Shown here: one piece after another, positions 9,474-18,744 of the stretch
How the letters are laid out: each line of letters starts with the position of its first letter
Numbering within the stretch: position 1 is the stretch's first letter
Source of the DNA: Chelativorans sp.
Lineage (GTDB): Bacteria; Pseudomonadota; Alphaproteobacteria; Rhizobiales; Rhizobiaceae
Assembly: GCF_031180965.1 (NCBI RefSeq)
Contig: NZ_JAPSLH010000001.1
Coordinates: 225,565-289,564 of the forward strand
Reading direction: 5' to 3'
DNA length: 64,000 nt
Notes under the pieces: model-generated
The model's database searches: none
What the model saw: the letters and a program-made list of their open reading frames with translations, nothing else
What the model was told of the DNA's origin: nothing
Position numbers and translations under genes: made by a program

Positions 9474-10618
9474 GCCAATGCCTTCTCGGCCAGCAATTCG
9501 CGGGCCCTCTCGGGATCGAGCGCGGCGGGCCGCTCGCAGGTGGTGGTCAGATCGACGAAGCTGCCCTTTTCGGCGGATTTCAGGATCGATGTCATCACGT
9601 CGATTGCATGCAGCGACATCTCCAGCGAGCAGCGGTGCGGCCGGCCTTCGAGGATGGCCACGGCCATGTCGGCCAGACCCGCGGCGCGGTAGTTCGCCAG
9701 CCCCTTCCCGTCCCTGCCGTCCTGGTTGGGAACGCCCAGCGGATGATCCCATTGCGGCAGGTCCACCACCTTCACCTCGTCGGTGACGACGAGCTCACCG
9801 CCGAAGAAGTTGGGGTCCGGCACGTGGAGCGAGCCCTTTTCGCCGTAGAGCTCCATATTGGCGTGCTTGTGGTGCCAGACATCCCAGCTGGCGCCAAGCG
9901 TGACGACCGCTCCGCTCGCAAACTCCATGACGGCGTGGATCGTCGTCGGCGTCTCCACTGTAATCTTCTCGCCGCGGCGCGGCTCCGACAGGATGATGCG
10001 CTCGCGCGTGGGAATGGAGGCGAGCGCCCCGACGCGCTTAACCGGCCCGACGAGCTGGATCAGATTGGTCACGTAGTAGGGACCGACATCGAGCACGGGG
10101 CCCGCGCCCGGCTTGAAGAAGAAGTCCGGGTTCGGGTGCCAGTGCTCCATGCCATGGCTCATCACATGGCATGTGCCGCTGACCACCTTCCCGATCGCGC
10201 CGGAATCGATCACGCGGCGGGCAAGCTGGTGCGAGCCTCCCAGAAAAGTGTCGGGCGCGGAGCCGACGCGCACGCCCTTCCGTGCGGCCAGTTCCGCCAG
10301 CGCCTTCCCCTCCTCGACCGAGAGCACGAAGGGCTTTTCCGAATAGACGTGCTTGCCGGCCTCGATCGCCCGGCGGGAGATTTCGTAGTGGGCCGCCGGA
10401 ATGGTCAAATTGACCACGATGTCGACCTCGTCATCGGCGAGCAAGGCGTCGACCGACTCCTCCCGCAGGCCGAACTCCTCGGCCCGCGCTCTGGCCGCTG
10501 CAGGATTAACATCCGCGCAGGCGCGCATTTCGATGCCGCGGAAGAGCGGCGCCAGCCGCATATAGGCCGCGGAAATATTCCCACAGCCGATCACGCCCAC
10601 ACCAAGTTTTCTGGCCAT
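9470..10618 (-). CDS. Gfo/Idh/MocA family oxidoreductase
   Basis: NAD(P)-dependent sugar or inositol-type dehydrogenase, 382 aa. The N-terminal Rossmann fold is marked by GVGVIGCGNISAAY. The EKP motif of the family (VYSEKPFVLS) follows, then a C-terminal alpha/beta domain. It overlaps the aldo/keto reductase gene by 4 nt and follows a sugar isomerase gene by 8 nt. Gfo/Idh/MocA enzymes paired with TIM-barrel isomerases often oxidise the 3-position of sugars or inositols. That reaction is a reasonable guess here, not shown by the sequence. Confidence 0.88.
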   Translation of the reverse strand: MARKLGVGVIGCGNISAAYMRLAPLFRGIEMRACADVNPAAARARAEEFGLREESVDALLADDEVDIVVNLTIPAAHYEISRRAIEAGKHVYSEKPFVLSVEEGKALAELAARKGVRVGSAPDTFLGGSHQLARRVIDSGAIGKVVSGTCHVMSHGMEHWHPNPDFFFKPGAGPVLDVGPYYVTNLIQLVGPVKRVGALASIPTRERIILSEPRRGEKITVETPTTIHAVMEFASGAVVTLGASWDVWHHKHANMELYGEKGSLHVPDPNFFGGELVVTDEVKVVDLPQWDHPLGVPNQDGRDGKGLANYRAAGLADMAVAILEGRPHRCSLEMSLHAIDVMTSILKSAEKGSFVDLTTTCERPAALDPERARELLAEKALA

Positions 10619-10626
10619 CTGCTTCC

Positions 10627-11376
10627 TCAAAGCTTGCTTGCGTTTTCGATGGAGCGGCGGGCGAAGCGCTCGTGATCGTTCGGCTTGTCGTGCTCGATCA
10701 CGAAGAAGCGCGCCTTTGTCTTCTGCCGGACCGTGTCGAGGATCCTCTTCCAGTCCACCGTGCCGCTGCCGACGTCTGCCCACCCGTCCTCGTCCGCCGC
10801 CTCGCCCTCCGGCGCGATATCCTTGATGTGGATCGCCGAGAGCTGGTCGGCATAACGCTCGATCCATTCGATGGGATCGGCGCCGCCGCGCACAATCCAG
10901 GCGATATCCGCCTCCCACGAAAGTCCGGGGCCGCCGCGAAAAATCTCCGCCATGGGAATGGAGCCGTCCGGCAGCGGGCGGAACTCGAAATCGTGATTGT
11001 GCCAGCCAAAGGTAAGGCCGGCGCCGTTGAGCGGCTCGGCCGCCTTTCGCAGCCTCTCGCCGAAGCGCGCATAGCCTGCCGCGTCGGACGGACGCTGGTC
11101 CGGCACGAGAAAGGGGCAATAGACGGCCTGCATGCCCGTGGCGCGGGCGATCTCCAGCACTTTCTCGGGCTCCGTCTCGATCGTGTCCAGGCTGAAATGG
11201 CCGGAACTCATGGCAAGGCCCGTCTCGGCGAGGGCCGCCTTCAGGCCGTCGAGATCGCCATAGACGCCGCCATAGCCTTCCACCTGGTCATAGCGCAGCC
11301 GCTTCAGCATACGCAGCGTCTCGTCAAGCGGAGGAAATTCGCGGGAGGAATAGAGCTGGTAGGAAAAATCCGTCAT
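10627..11376 (-). CDS. Sugar phosphate isomerase/epimerase (xylose isomerase-like TIM barrel)
   Basis: A 249-residue AP-endonuclease-2/xylose isomerase-like TIM barrel. The expected metal-ligand segments are present: 'GYGGVYGDLDGLK' near the N-terminus, HNHDFEF in the middle, EADIAW, and HIKDIAPEG towards the C-terminus. Such proteins isomerise or epimerise (keto-)sugars and inososes with a divalent metal. The ATG at 11376 (MTDFSYQLYSSREFPPL) is preferred, as the longer frame upstream is low-complexity and unlike the family. It lies between the ABC transporter genes and the Gfo/Idh/MocA gene, suggesting that it acts on the imported sugar. Confidence 0.85.
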   Translation of the reverse strand: MTDFSYQLYSSREFPPLDETLRMLKRLRYDQVEGYGGVYGDLDGLKAALAETGLAMSSGHFSLDTIETEPEKVLEIARATGMQAVYCPFLVPDQRPSDAAGYARFGERLRKAAEPLNGAGLTFGWHNHDFEFRPLPDGSIPMAEIFRGGPGLSWEADIAWIVRGGADPIEWIERYADQLSAIHIKDIAPEGEAADEDGWADVGSGTVDWKRILDTVRQKTKARFFVIEHDKPNDHERFARRSIENASKL

Positions 11377-11479
11377 GTCCTTGCGTCTCCAGAATGGGCG
11401 GCCGTCAGAGCCGCCGGAACTTGTCTGCCCGGTCGCAGGCCCGGGCATGGAACGGATGTGGGCAGAACCCGCAATGTCG

Positions 11480-12565
11480 CTAAAGCCGCATCTCCGTCTC
11501 CGCGTCGAAGATGGAAGCGCGGGCCGGGTCGAAGCCGATCGGCACCCGCTCTCCTGTCCGGATGGGCACCTGCCCGTCGACGCGGAAGCGCAGTTCGTGG
11601 CCGTCGAGCTTGGACCAGACAAGCGTGTCGGCGCCCATGGGCTCGATCACCTCCACGTCCACCTCGGCCGTAAAGGGCTCCTCGGCCGCGGCGCGGCCGA
11701 GGAAGATGTGTTCGGGCCGGATGCCGAAAGTCGCGCCTCCAGGCTTGGGTCCGTTCCCGGAAAAGGCGTAGCGCTCGATCCCGATCCGCGTCCTGCCGGC
11801 CACGAAACTGGGCACTCCATTCATTTCGATCGTCCCATCGATGAGGTTGATGCTGGGAGAGCCTATGAAGCCGGCCACATATTTGTTCACCGGCCGGTTG
11901 TAGATCGTGTGCGGCTCGGCCAGCTGCTGTATTGAGCCCGCGCGCATGATGGCGATGCGGTCGGCGAGCGTCATCGCCTCGATCTGGTCATGCGTGACAT
12001 AGATCATCGTCGTGTTTTCAAGCTGCTGGTGCAGACGCTTGATCTCCACCCGGAGTTCGGCGCGCAGCTTGGCGTCGAGGTTGGACAGCGGCTCGTCGAA
12101 GAGGAAGACATCGACGTCGCGCACCAGCGCCCGGCCGATCGCCACGCGCTGCCGCTGCCCTCCCGAAAGTTGCGCGGGCTTGCGCTTGAGCAGCGGGCCC
12201 ATATGCAGGATCTCGGCCGCGCGGGCGATCCGCCGCGCAATCTCGTCCTTGGGCACGCGAGCATTCTTCAGCCCGAAGGAAAGATTTCCTTCCACCGTCA
12301 TCTGCGGATAGAGCGCGTAGGACTGGAACACCATGCCGATGCCGCGGTCCTTCGGCTGCTCCCAGGTGACGTTGCGGCCATTGATGAAGATCTGGCCGTC
12401 GGTGATGTCGAGAAGCCCGGCGATACAGTTCAAAAGCGTGGACTTGCCGCATCCGGATGAGCCGAGCAGCACGAGGAACTCGCCCCGCTCGATCTCGAGA
12501 TCGAGGCGCTTCAGGACCTCGACATCGCCGAAGCTGAGCGTGAGTTCCTTGATGGAGACGCTCAT
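11480..12565 (-). CDS. Carbohydrate ABC transporter ATP-binding protein (UgpC/MalK type)
   Basis: The ATPase of a CUT1 sugar importer, 361 aa, peripheral on the inner membrane. Walker A is GSSGCGKST, the ABC signature LSGGQRQRVAIGRALV and Walker B FLFDEPLSNLD. The C-terminal 120 residues form the OB-like regulatory/TOBE domain typical of MalK-class subunits. The long loop after the signature (NLDAKLR) is also family-typical. It lies 3 nt downstream of a permease gene in the same operon. Confidence 0.95.
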   Translation of the reverse strand: MSVSIKELTLSFGDVEVLKRLDLEIERGEFLVLLGSSGCGKSTLLNCIAGLLDITDGQIFINGRNVTWEQPKDRGIGMVFQSYALYPQMTVEGNLSFGLKNARVPKDEIARRIARAAEILHMGPLLKRKPAQLSGGQRQRVAIGRALVRDVDVFLFDEPLSNLDAKLRAELRVEIKRLHQQLENTTMIYVTHDQIEAMTLADRIAIMRAGSIQQLAEPHTIYNRPVNKYVAGFIGSPSINLIDGTIEMNGVPSFVAGRTRIGIERYAFSGNGPKPGGATFGIRPEHIFLGRAAAEEPFTAEVDVEVIEPMGADTLVWSKLDGHELRFRVDGQVPIRTGERVPIGFDPARASIFDAETEMRL

Positions 12566-12568
12566 CGC

Positions 12569-13510
12569 TCAGCCCTTCACCGCACCGGCGGCGATGCCGC
12601 GCACGAACAGTTTTCCCGAGGCGAAATAGACGATGAGGGGAACGAGCCCGGTAAGCAGGGTAGCCGCCATGTTCACGTTGTACTCCTTCACGCCCTGGAC
12701 GGAGTTGACGATGTTGTTGAGCTGGACGGTCATCGGATAGCTCTCCGGCCGCGTGTAGACGACGCCGAAAAGGAAGTCGTTCCAGATGCCGGTGATCTGG
12801 ATGATCAGCGCCACCACGAAGATCGGCAGGCTCATCGGCAGCATGATCTTGAAATAGATGCCCCAGAAGCCCGCGCCATCGACGCGCGCCGCCTTGAACA
12901 GCTCCTCCGGCAGCGAGGTGAAATAATTGCGGAAGAGCAGCGTCAGGATAGGCATGCCAAAGATCGTGTGCACGAGGACGAGGCCGCTGAGGCTGCCGTA
13001 AAGGCCGATCTCGCGCAGGATGATGACCATCGGGTAGAGCATCACCTGATAGGGGATGAAGGCTCCGAAGATCAGGATGGTGAAGAAGACGTCGGCGCCC
13101 TTGAAGCGCCAGTTGGCGAGCGCGTAGCCGTTGAGCGAGGCGATGGCGATCGACAGGATCACCGAGGGAACGGTGATCTGCACCGAGTTCCAGAAGCCGC
13201 GCGAAAGCCCATCGCAATTCAAGCCCGTGCAGGCCTCGGCCCAAGCCTTGACCCAGGGCTCGAAGGTGATCTCCATCGGCGGAGAAAAAACATTGCCGAG
13301 ACGGATCTCCGGCATGCCCTTCAGCGACGTGACGATCATCACATAGAGCGGCAGGAGATAGTAGACCGAGATCACAAAGAGGGTGCCGTAGAGGAAGACA
13401 TTGCGGCGCGAGATGGCCCGGCGCGGGCGGGCGCCCCTCGGGCCGGCGAGGTCCTTCGACACGGCATCTGCCGCGACGCCCGCGGTGTTGAGAGCGGCCA
13501 CATCAGCCAT
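12569..13510 (-). CDS. Carbohydrate ABC transporter permease (MalG-like)
   Basis: Second membrane subunit of the CUT1 importer, 313 aa. A cytoplasmic N-terminal extension of about 35 residues precedes six membrane helices. The EAA loop with the conserved glycine is at ELFKAARVDGAGFWGIYFKIMLP. The start overlaps the end of the preceding permease gene by 8 nt. The order permease, permease, ATPase is the usual CUT1 order. Confidence 0.94.
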   Translation of the reverse strand: MADVAALNTAGVAADAVSKDLAGPRGARPRRAISRRNVFLYGTLFVISVYYLLPLYVMIVTSLKGMPEIRLGNVFSPPMEITFEPWVKAWAEACTGLNCDGLSRGFWNSVQITVPSVILSIAIASLNGYALANWRFKGADVFFTILIFGAFIPYQVMLYPMVIILREIGLYGSLSGLVLVHTIFGMPILTLLFRNYFTSLPEELFKAARVDGAGFWGIYFKIMLPMSLPIFVVALIIQITGIWNDFLFGVVYTRPESYPMTVQLNNIVNSVQGVKEYNVNMAATLLTGLVPLIVYFASGKLFVRGIAAGAVKG

Positions 13511-14399
13511 GCCGCTTCCTCCCGCCGAATTCCAGATAGGCCCAGGGAATGACGACGATCAGCACCGACAAAAGCATCATCGTCGATGCGGCGAAGCCCT
13601 GGCCGAGATTCTGCGAGGAAAACATCATGTCGTAGACATATTTGGCCGGCACCTCCGACGCGATGCCGGGGCCGCCGCTCGTCTGCGCGACGACGAGGTC
13701 GTAGACCTTCACGATCGCGGTGGCGATGATGACCAGCGCGGTGATGAGCACCGGGCGCATCATGGGGATGACGATGAAGAGATAGGTCTTCCACATGGGA
13801 ATGCCGTCGACCCGCGCGGCCTTCCATATATCCTCGTCGATGCCGCGCAGGCCCGCGAGCATGAGGCACATTACGAGGCCGGTCGTCTGCCACAGGGCCG
13901 CGATCAGGATGCCGTAGATGACGATGTCCGGATTGTAGAGCGGATCGAAGGAGAAGCTCTCCCAGCCGAGCCCCCGCACCACGCTCTGCACGCCGAAATC
14001 CGGGTTCAGGATCCACTGCCATACAAGTCCGGTGACAATGAAGGAAAGGGCGAACGGGTAGAGCAGAATGGTGCGGAAGGTGTTCTCGAAGCGGATCTTC
14101 TGGTCAAGCAGCGCGGCGAGGACAAAGCCGATGACCAGGGCGAAAACCATCTTGCCGACGCCGAATATGGCAAGGTTCTCGACGGAAACCAGCCAGCGAC
14201 GCGTCGACCAGAGGCGCTCATACTGGGCAAGGCCGACGAAGTTCAGCCGCGGCAGCAGGCCGGAACTGGTGAAGGAATAAAGGACCGTCCAGAGCGTCCC
14301 GCCCACGAAGACGATCGTGGCGGTCAGGATCATCGGAATGGCCGCGACCTTCGCATGCAGGTTGCGGAACAGCTGGTTCGGGCGGCGTTGCTGCGGCAT
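13503..14399 (-). CDS. Carbohydrate ABC transporter permease (MalF-like)
   Basis: First membrane subunit of the CUT1 importer, about 298 aa from the ATG at 14399 (MPQQRRPNQLF). A further start nine codons upstream is possible but lacks a better ribosome site. It has six membrane helices, with the EAA loop at DIWKAARVDGIPMWKTYLFIVIP. It lies 86 nt downstream of the solute-binding-protein gene. Confidence 0.93.
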   Translation of the reverse strand: MPQQRRPNQLFRNLHAKVAAIPMILTATIVFVGGTLWTVLYSFTSSGLLPRLNFVGLAQYERLWSTRRWLVSVENLAIFGVGKMVFALVIGFVLAALLDQKIRFENTFRTILLYPFALSFIVTGLVWQWILNPDFGVQSVVRGLGWESFSFDPLYNPDIVIYGILIAALWQTTGLVMCLMLAGLRGIDEDIWKAARVDGIPMWKTYLFIVIPMMRPVLITALVIIATAIVKVYDLVVAQTSGGPGIASEVPAKYVYDMMFSSQNLGQGFAASTMMLLSVLIVVIPWAYLEFGGRKRHG

Positions 14400-14485
14400 C
14401 GCACGATCTCCGGCCGACGGGCGCAAAGGGATGGAAGGGCCGGTCCCGACAGGCCGGGACCGGCGCCTTTTTCACGATCGCGCGA

Positions 14486-15718
14486 TCAAGTGGCGCTGCC
14501 GACGATGTCGGCGAAACGCTCCTGCGCCTCCTCGGCAGTCATCGACGGAGTGCTGAAGAATTCCGCCATCAGGTCGTTGATCTGGTTGATCGAGTCCTGC
14601 GACATCAGCTGCTCCTGGGAGGGGACTGCCTGCCCCTCGGCCAGAAGCGTCAAGCCCTTCTTCATGCAGTCATTGGCCGCGTTGACATCGACATCGCCGC
14701 GAATGGGCACCGATCCCTTCTTCAGGTTGAAAGCGACCTGCACCTTGGGATCCAGCATCACCCTGGCGAGGTCCTCCTGTGCCTTTGCCTGTTCCGGATC
14801 GTCCAGGAGCGGGAAATAGAAGGCATCTCCTCCGGTCTCCAGCGCCTGGCCGACCCCCAGCGCGGGAAGGCAGGTGTAGTCCTGCCCCGCGACTTCCCCG
14901 GCCACCTGGAATTCACCCTGCGCCCAATCGCCCATGATCTGGCCGCCGGCCTGGTCGGTGATCACTAGATTGGTCGCCTGGTTCCAGTCCTGCACGTTGG
15001 ACTTGGCGGCCATCTTGCGGGCATCGTCGGCGGCCTTGAATATCTTCGCCACTTCGGGGCCCGCGGCGACCTCAGCATCCTTCTCGCCATAGACCTTCTG
15101 ATAGATGTCGGCCCCGGCGAGCGAGATCAGGAGCACGCGGAACACGCCATGGATCTGCCAGGGCTGACCGCCGACTGCGAGCGGGACTTTGCCGGCCTTC
15201 TCCAGAGCCGGAGCGGCGGCGACGAACTCGTCCCAGTTCTGCGGCACCGGCACGCCCGCATCCTCGAACGCCTTGTTGGAAAGCCAGAGCCACTCCCAGG
15301 AATGGATGTTGACCGGCACGCAGTAGATTTTGCCGTCCAGCGTGCAGCTTTCGAGCAGGCTCGCCGGCTTGACGATGTCGCGCCAGCCCTCTTGCTCGGC
15401 AAGATCCGTAAGGTCGCGCATCAGGCCCGCTTCCACCAGTTCCTCGGCCTGCCGGCCATGGTTGAACTGGGTCGCGCCCATCGGGTCGCCGCCGGTGATG
15501 CGGCTGATCATGATCGGCCGCGCAGTGTTGCCGCCGCCCGCGATCGCGCCGTCGACCCATTTGTTGCCGGTGGCGTCGAAGGCCTTGGCGAATTCGGCGA
15601 CCGCGGCCGCCTCGCCGCCGGAGGTCCACCAATGGGTGACCTCCAGATCGGCTGCCTGGACTGCCGTGGCGGCGGCCAGGACGGTGGTGGCGGTCAGGAA
15701 TGCTTTGATCGATGTCAT
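14486..15718 (-). CDS. Sugar ABC transporter substrate-binding protein (glucose/mannose-type)
   Basis: Periplasmic solute receptor of 410 aa with a clear signal peptide (MTSIKAFLTATTVLAAATAVQA, cleavage near residue 22). The mature protein begins with a tryptophan-rich HWWTSGGEAAAV motif that closely resembles glucose/mannose receptors of the GtsA type. Two later cysteine positions (ESCTLDGKIYC) are also visible. It feeds the two permeases and the ATPase downstream. Glucose or a related aldose is the best guess, supported by the neighbouring gluconokinase and lactonase genes, but specificity cannot be read from the sequence. Confidence 0.92.
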   Translation of the reverse strand: MTSIKAFLTATTVLAAATAVQAADLEVTHWWTSGGEAAAVAEFAKAFDATGNKWVDGAIAGGGNTARPIMISRITGGDPMGATQFNHGRQAEELVEAGLMRDLTDLAEQEGWRDIVKPASLLESCTLDGKIYCVPVNIHSWEWLWLSNKAFEDAGVPVPQNWDEFVAAAPALEKAGKVPLAVGGQPWQIHGVFRVLLISLAGADIYQKVYGEKDAEVAAGPEVAKIFKAADDARKMAAKSNVQDWNQATNLVITDQAGGQIMGDWAQGEFQVAGEVAGQDYTCLPALGVGQALETGGDAFYFPLLDDPEQAKAQEDLARVMLDPKVQVAFNLKKGSVPIRGDVDVNAANDCMKKGLTLLAEGQAVPSQEQLMSQDSINQINDLMAEFFSTPSMTAEEAQERFADIVGSAT

Positions 15719-15813
15719 CTCTTCCTCCCTTTCTGGAGCTCTGCGAGGCAGGCCAGCTCAGCCGCACCGGCCTCCACCGGTGCGCTCGAATGACCACGCG
15801 AATGCGCGGTTTC

Positions 15814-15856
15814 AATCGATTACAGTCAGGTTCGATTACAGCAGCAGATGAGTCAA
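15814..15856. promoter_or_regulatory. Candidate promoter/operator region of the sugar ABC operon
   Basis: About 100-140 nt upstream of the substrate-binding-protein gene, CGATTACAG occurs twice in direct repeat (15817-15825 and 15833-15841, a 16-nt period). The first copy is part of a partly palindromic AATCGATT core like the one at 4760-4773. A TTGACT element on the minus strand (15851-15856) could be a -35 box, but no convincing -10 is spaced correctly. LacI-type control is possible. Confidence 0.4.
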
Positions 15857-15990
15857 CCCATCGCCGGGGAATTTTTTTCGCATCCCGAAAGAAATGCCCG
15901 CTCGCCGCCGCGAAGGCTCGCTCTTACCGGACGGACTCTTCCCGCGGGAGGGAGCCGAATCGCACCTTTTGGCCGGCCATCAGCGCATCG

Positions 15991-16905
15991 CTAATAGGTA
16001 GCGAGCCCGTTCACCATGAGCCGGATCCGGTAGAGCGAGGTGGTCGCGGTGATATAGAGGACGTTGCGCTTGGCCCCGCCGAAGACGCAGTTCGCCGCCA
16101 CCTCAGGCACGCGGATTTTTCCCAGAAGCGTGCCGCCGGGATCGTAACAGTGGATGCCGTCGCCGGCGCTGGTCCAGATGCGCCCCTCCTCGTCGAGGCG
16201 AAAGCCATCGAAAAGCCCCGCCGTGCAATCGGCAAAGACCCGGCCGCCGGAGACCTTCCCGCCCTCGCTTACATCGAACACGCGCATATGGGCGGGGTTC
16301 TCCCGGCCGTGGGTGCGGCCTGTATCGACCACGTAAAGCTTCCTTTCGTCGGGCGAGAAGGCGAGGCCGTTCGGCCTCACCATGTCCGTGATCACCGCTT
16401 CCACCGCGCCGGAGGCCGGATCGACGCGATAGACATGGCAGGCGTCGATTTCGCTCTCGGCCTTGTTGCCCTCGTAGTCGGAGTCGATGCCATAGCTGGG
16501 GTCGGTGAACCAGATTGAGCCGTCCGACTTCACCACCACGTCGTTCGGCGAATTGAGCCGCTTGCCCTGCCAGCGGTCGGCGATGGTGATGATCCTGCCA
16601 TCATGCTCGGTGCGGCTGACGCGGCGGTTGCCGTGCTCGCAGGTGACGAGCCGGCCCTGTCGGTCGACCGTATTGCCGTTGGAATTGCCGGCCGGATGGC
16701 GGAACACGCCGACATGGCCGTCGGTCTCGTCGAAACGCAGCATCCGGTCGTTCGGGATATCCGACCAGACGACATAGCGGCTGGCGGCGAGCCAGGCGGG
16801 ACCCTCGGCCCAGGAGCAGCCGGAATAAAGCCGCTCCAGCCGGGCGCTGCCATTGACCAGCTTGGCGAAGCGTTCATCGAGGATTTCATAGATGTCGTCC
16901 GACAT
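15991..16905 (-). CDS. SMP-30/gluconolactonase family protein
   Basis: A six-bladed beta-propeller lactonase of 304 aa. Conserved metal-site segments are visible: the early glutamate (SWAEGPAW), the central asparagine (LNSPNDVVVKSDGSIWFTDP) and the late Asn/Asp pair (RPNGLAFSPDERKLYVVDTG). Family members hydrolyse aldonolactones to aldonates. There is no signal peptide, so it should act in the cytoplasm. It lies 31 nt downstream of gluconokinase, which fits a lactone to gluconate to 6-phosphogluconate sequence. Confidence 0.9.
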   Translation of the reverse strand: MSDDIYEILDERFAKLVNGSARLERLYSGCSWAEGPAWLAASRYVVWSDIPNDRMLRFDETDGHVGVFRHPAGNSNGNTVDRQGRLVTCEHGNRRVSRTEHDGRIITIADRWQGKRLNSPNDVVVKSDGSIWFTDPSYGIDSDYEGNKAESEIDACHVYRVDPASGAVEAVITDMVRPNGLAFSPDERKLYVVDTGRTHGRENPAHMRVFDVSEGGKVSGGRVFADCTAGLFDGFRLDEEGRIWTSAGDGIHCYDPGGTLLGKIRVPEVAANCVFGGAKRNVLYITATTSLYRIRLMVNGLATY

Positions 16906-16936
16906 GATTGTCCCTCCAGATCACGTGGTGCGCCGT

Positions 16937-17479
16937 TCAGCCTTGCTCCCCCTTGCGCAGAAAGGCGATGGCCCGGGCAACGAGTTCATCCACCGGGAGC
17001 AGTCCATCGAGCGCGAGCGCCGCCTCGTCCGGTCCGGGCGGCTCCAGCGCGGCGAACTGGCTCTCCACCAGGCTTTCCGGCATGAAATGCCCCTTGCGGA
17101 GCTTGACGCGCCGGCGCGCCGTCTCCGCATCGATCACGAGATGGAGGAATATGGCCGCGGGGTTCGCCCGCCGCAGCTGGTCGCGGTAGCGGCGCTTCAG
17201 CGCGGAACAGGCCGCCACCGCCCCAAGGCCGGCCCGCGACTTTGCGGCAAGCTCCTCACCCACAGCCTCCAGCCAGCCCGCGCGATCGGCGTCGGTCAGC
17301 GGCTGACCGCTTGCCATCAGCGCGACGTTTTCCGGCGGGTGTAATGCGTCCCCTTCCACAAAGGCCGTGCCGAGCGCCTGCGCCAGCGCGGAGCCGACCG
17401 CCGTTTTGCCGCAGCCGGCCACCCCCATGACGACGACGGGGGGCGTGCCGGCCGTCTCCGACCCTCTGCGCTCATCCAT
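16937..17479 (-). CDS. gntK: Gluconokinase
   Basis: Phosphorylates D-gluconate to 6-phosphogluconate with ATP, 180 aa. The P-loop GVAGCGKT is at residues 19-26, followed by the family's GDALHPPENVALM substrate segment and SALKRRYRDQLR. The N-terminus from the ATG at 17479 is about ten residues longer than the shortest homologues. It is the first gene of the minus-strand unit gntK-SMP30. The sugar transporter operon follows after a 272-nt gap and may have its own promoter. Confidence 0.95.
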   Translation of the reverse strand: MDERRGSETAGTPPVVVMGVAGCGKTAVGSALAQALGTAFVEGDALHPPENVALMASGQPLTDADRAGWLEAVGEELAAKSRAGLGAVAACSALKRRYRDQLRRANPAAIFLHLVIDAETARRRVKLRKGHFMPESLVESQFAALEPPGPDEAALALDGLLPVDELVARAIAFLRKGEQG

Positions 17480-17758
17480 CTGTAGCAACGGACCCCTCAC
17501 GTTCCGCCGGGAAGCATGGCGACGATCACATACCGTTGTAAAGCCGGATTCCACCCTTTGCCGGCGCTTGCCCACGGTGGAGGCGCTCTCGCGGCGGTGA
17601 CCTGACCCATTCGGCCTCGCCGTCTGGCCCAAGGAAAGCGGCCGGCAGCGCCCTTCTCACCATCAGCGGCTCTGGTGTAGAGCCGTGCTGGCGAGCTTGC
17701 CGATGGGGCTGGAACGGTGGGGCCGGCCATTGCGCGCCTCCGAATCGAAGGGAAAACG

Positions 17759-18670
17759 ATGACAGCTCAGCCCGCCGCCGCGCCGGCCGCCGAGGACCAC
17801 CGGGCGATCCGCCTCGGCATCCTCCTGATGCTGATATCGATGCTGCTCTTCTCGCTCAACGATGCGATGGGCAAGTATCTGGTCGCCACCTATTCCGTCG
17901 GCCAGGTCCTGCTCATCCGCAGCGCGGCGGCGCTGCTCATTCTGGCGCCGCTCCTGTGGCGAGCGGGCCTGCGGCCGCTTCTCAAGATCGAGCGGCCGGG
18001 CATGCAGACCCTGCGCGTGCTTCTCTCGGCGGCAGAGGTCTACGGCTTTTATTTCGCCGTCGGCTATCTGCCGCTCGCCGATGTGATGACCTATTGGCTC
18101 GCCGCGCCGATCTATGTGGCGGCGCTCTCGCCGCTTCTCCTCGGCGAGAAGGTCGGCTGGCGTCGCTGGACTGCCATCTTCTTGGGCTTTGTCGGAGTCG
18201 TCATCGCGCTCGATCCGTCGGCGGCCACGCTCACGCCGCCGGCCATCATCTCGATCCTGGGGAGCTTCGCCTTCGCCTTCCTGCTGCTCTCCTCGCGCGC
18301 ATTGCGCGCCACCCCCGACCTGACGCTGGTCTTCTGGCAGACGCTGGGCGCGGCTTTCGTCGGCCTTGCCACCGCTCCATTCGGCTGGGCGACGCCGAGC
18401 GGCGGCGATTTCCTCCTTCTCGGCATGCTCGGCGTGGTGGCGATGCTCGCCCATATGGGCATGAACCGCTCCATGAAGCTCGCCGACGCGGCGACCGTCG
18501 CGCCCTTCCAATACACGATGCTGCTTTGGGCGGTGGTGTTCGGCTGGGCGTTCTTCGGCGATGTTCCGCGGCCCGCCATCCTGGTAGGCGGCGCGATCAT
18601 CGTCGCGGCGGGCCTGTTCATCTTCTTCCGCGAGCGGAAGGTGAAAGCGCCGGTCATCGCCGAGCACTAG
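17759..18670 (+). CDS. DMT superfamily transporter (EamA domains)
   Basis: Inner-membrane carrier of 303 aa with ten hydrophobic helices arranged as two EamA repeats (about 15-145 and 160-290). The start at 17759 (MTAQPAAAPAAEDHRAIRLG) is preceded by GAAGGGA. DMT carriers export or import amino acids and other small metabolites. The substrate is unknown. It is divergent from gntK across 279 nt. Confidence 0.87.
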   Translation: MTAQPAAAPAAEDHRAIRLGILLMLISMLLFSLNDAMGKYLVATYSVGQVLLIRSAAALLILAPLLWRAGLRPLLKIERPGMQTLRVLLSAAEVYGFYFAVGYLPLADVMTYWLAAPIYVAALSPLLLGEKVGWRRWTAIFLGFVGVVIALDPSAATLTPPAIISILGSFAFAFLLLSSRALRATPDLTLVFWQTLGAAFVGLATAPFGWATPSGGDFLLLGMLGVVAMLAHMGMNRSMKLADAATVAPFQYTMLLWAVVFGWAFFGDVPRPAILVGGAIIVAAGLFIFFRERKVKAPVIAEH

Positions 18671-18744
18671 AGGCGCAGGCTTTTTTCTTTTGCAGCCGAT
18701 GGTTTTGCGTCACCCTCCTCCTGAAGTTGAATAGGAGAAACCTG

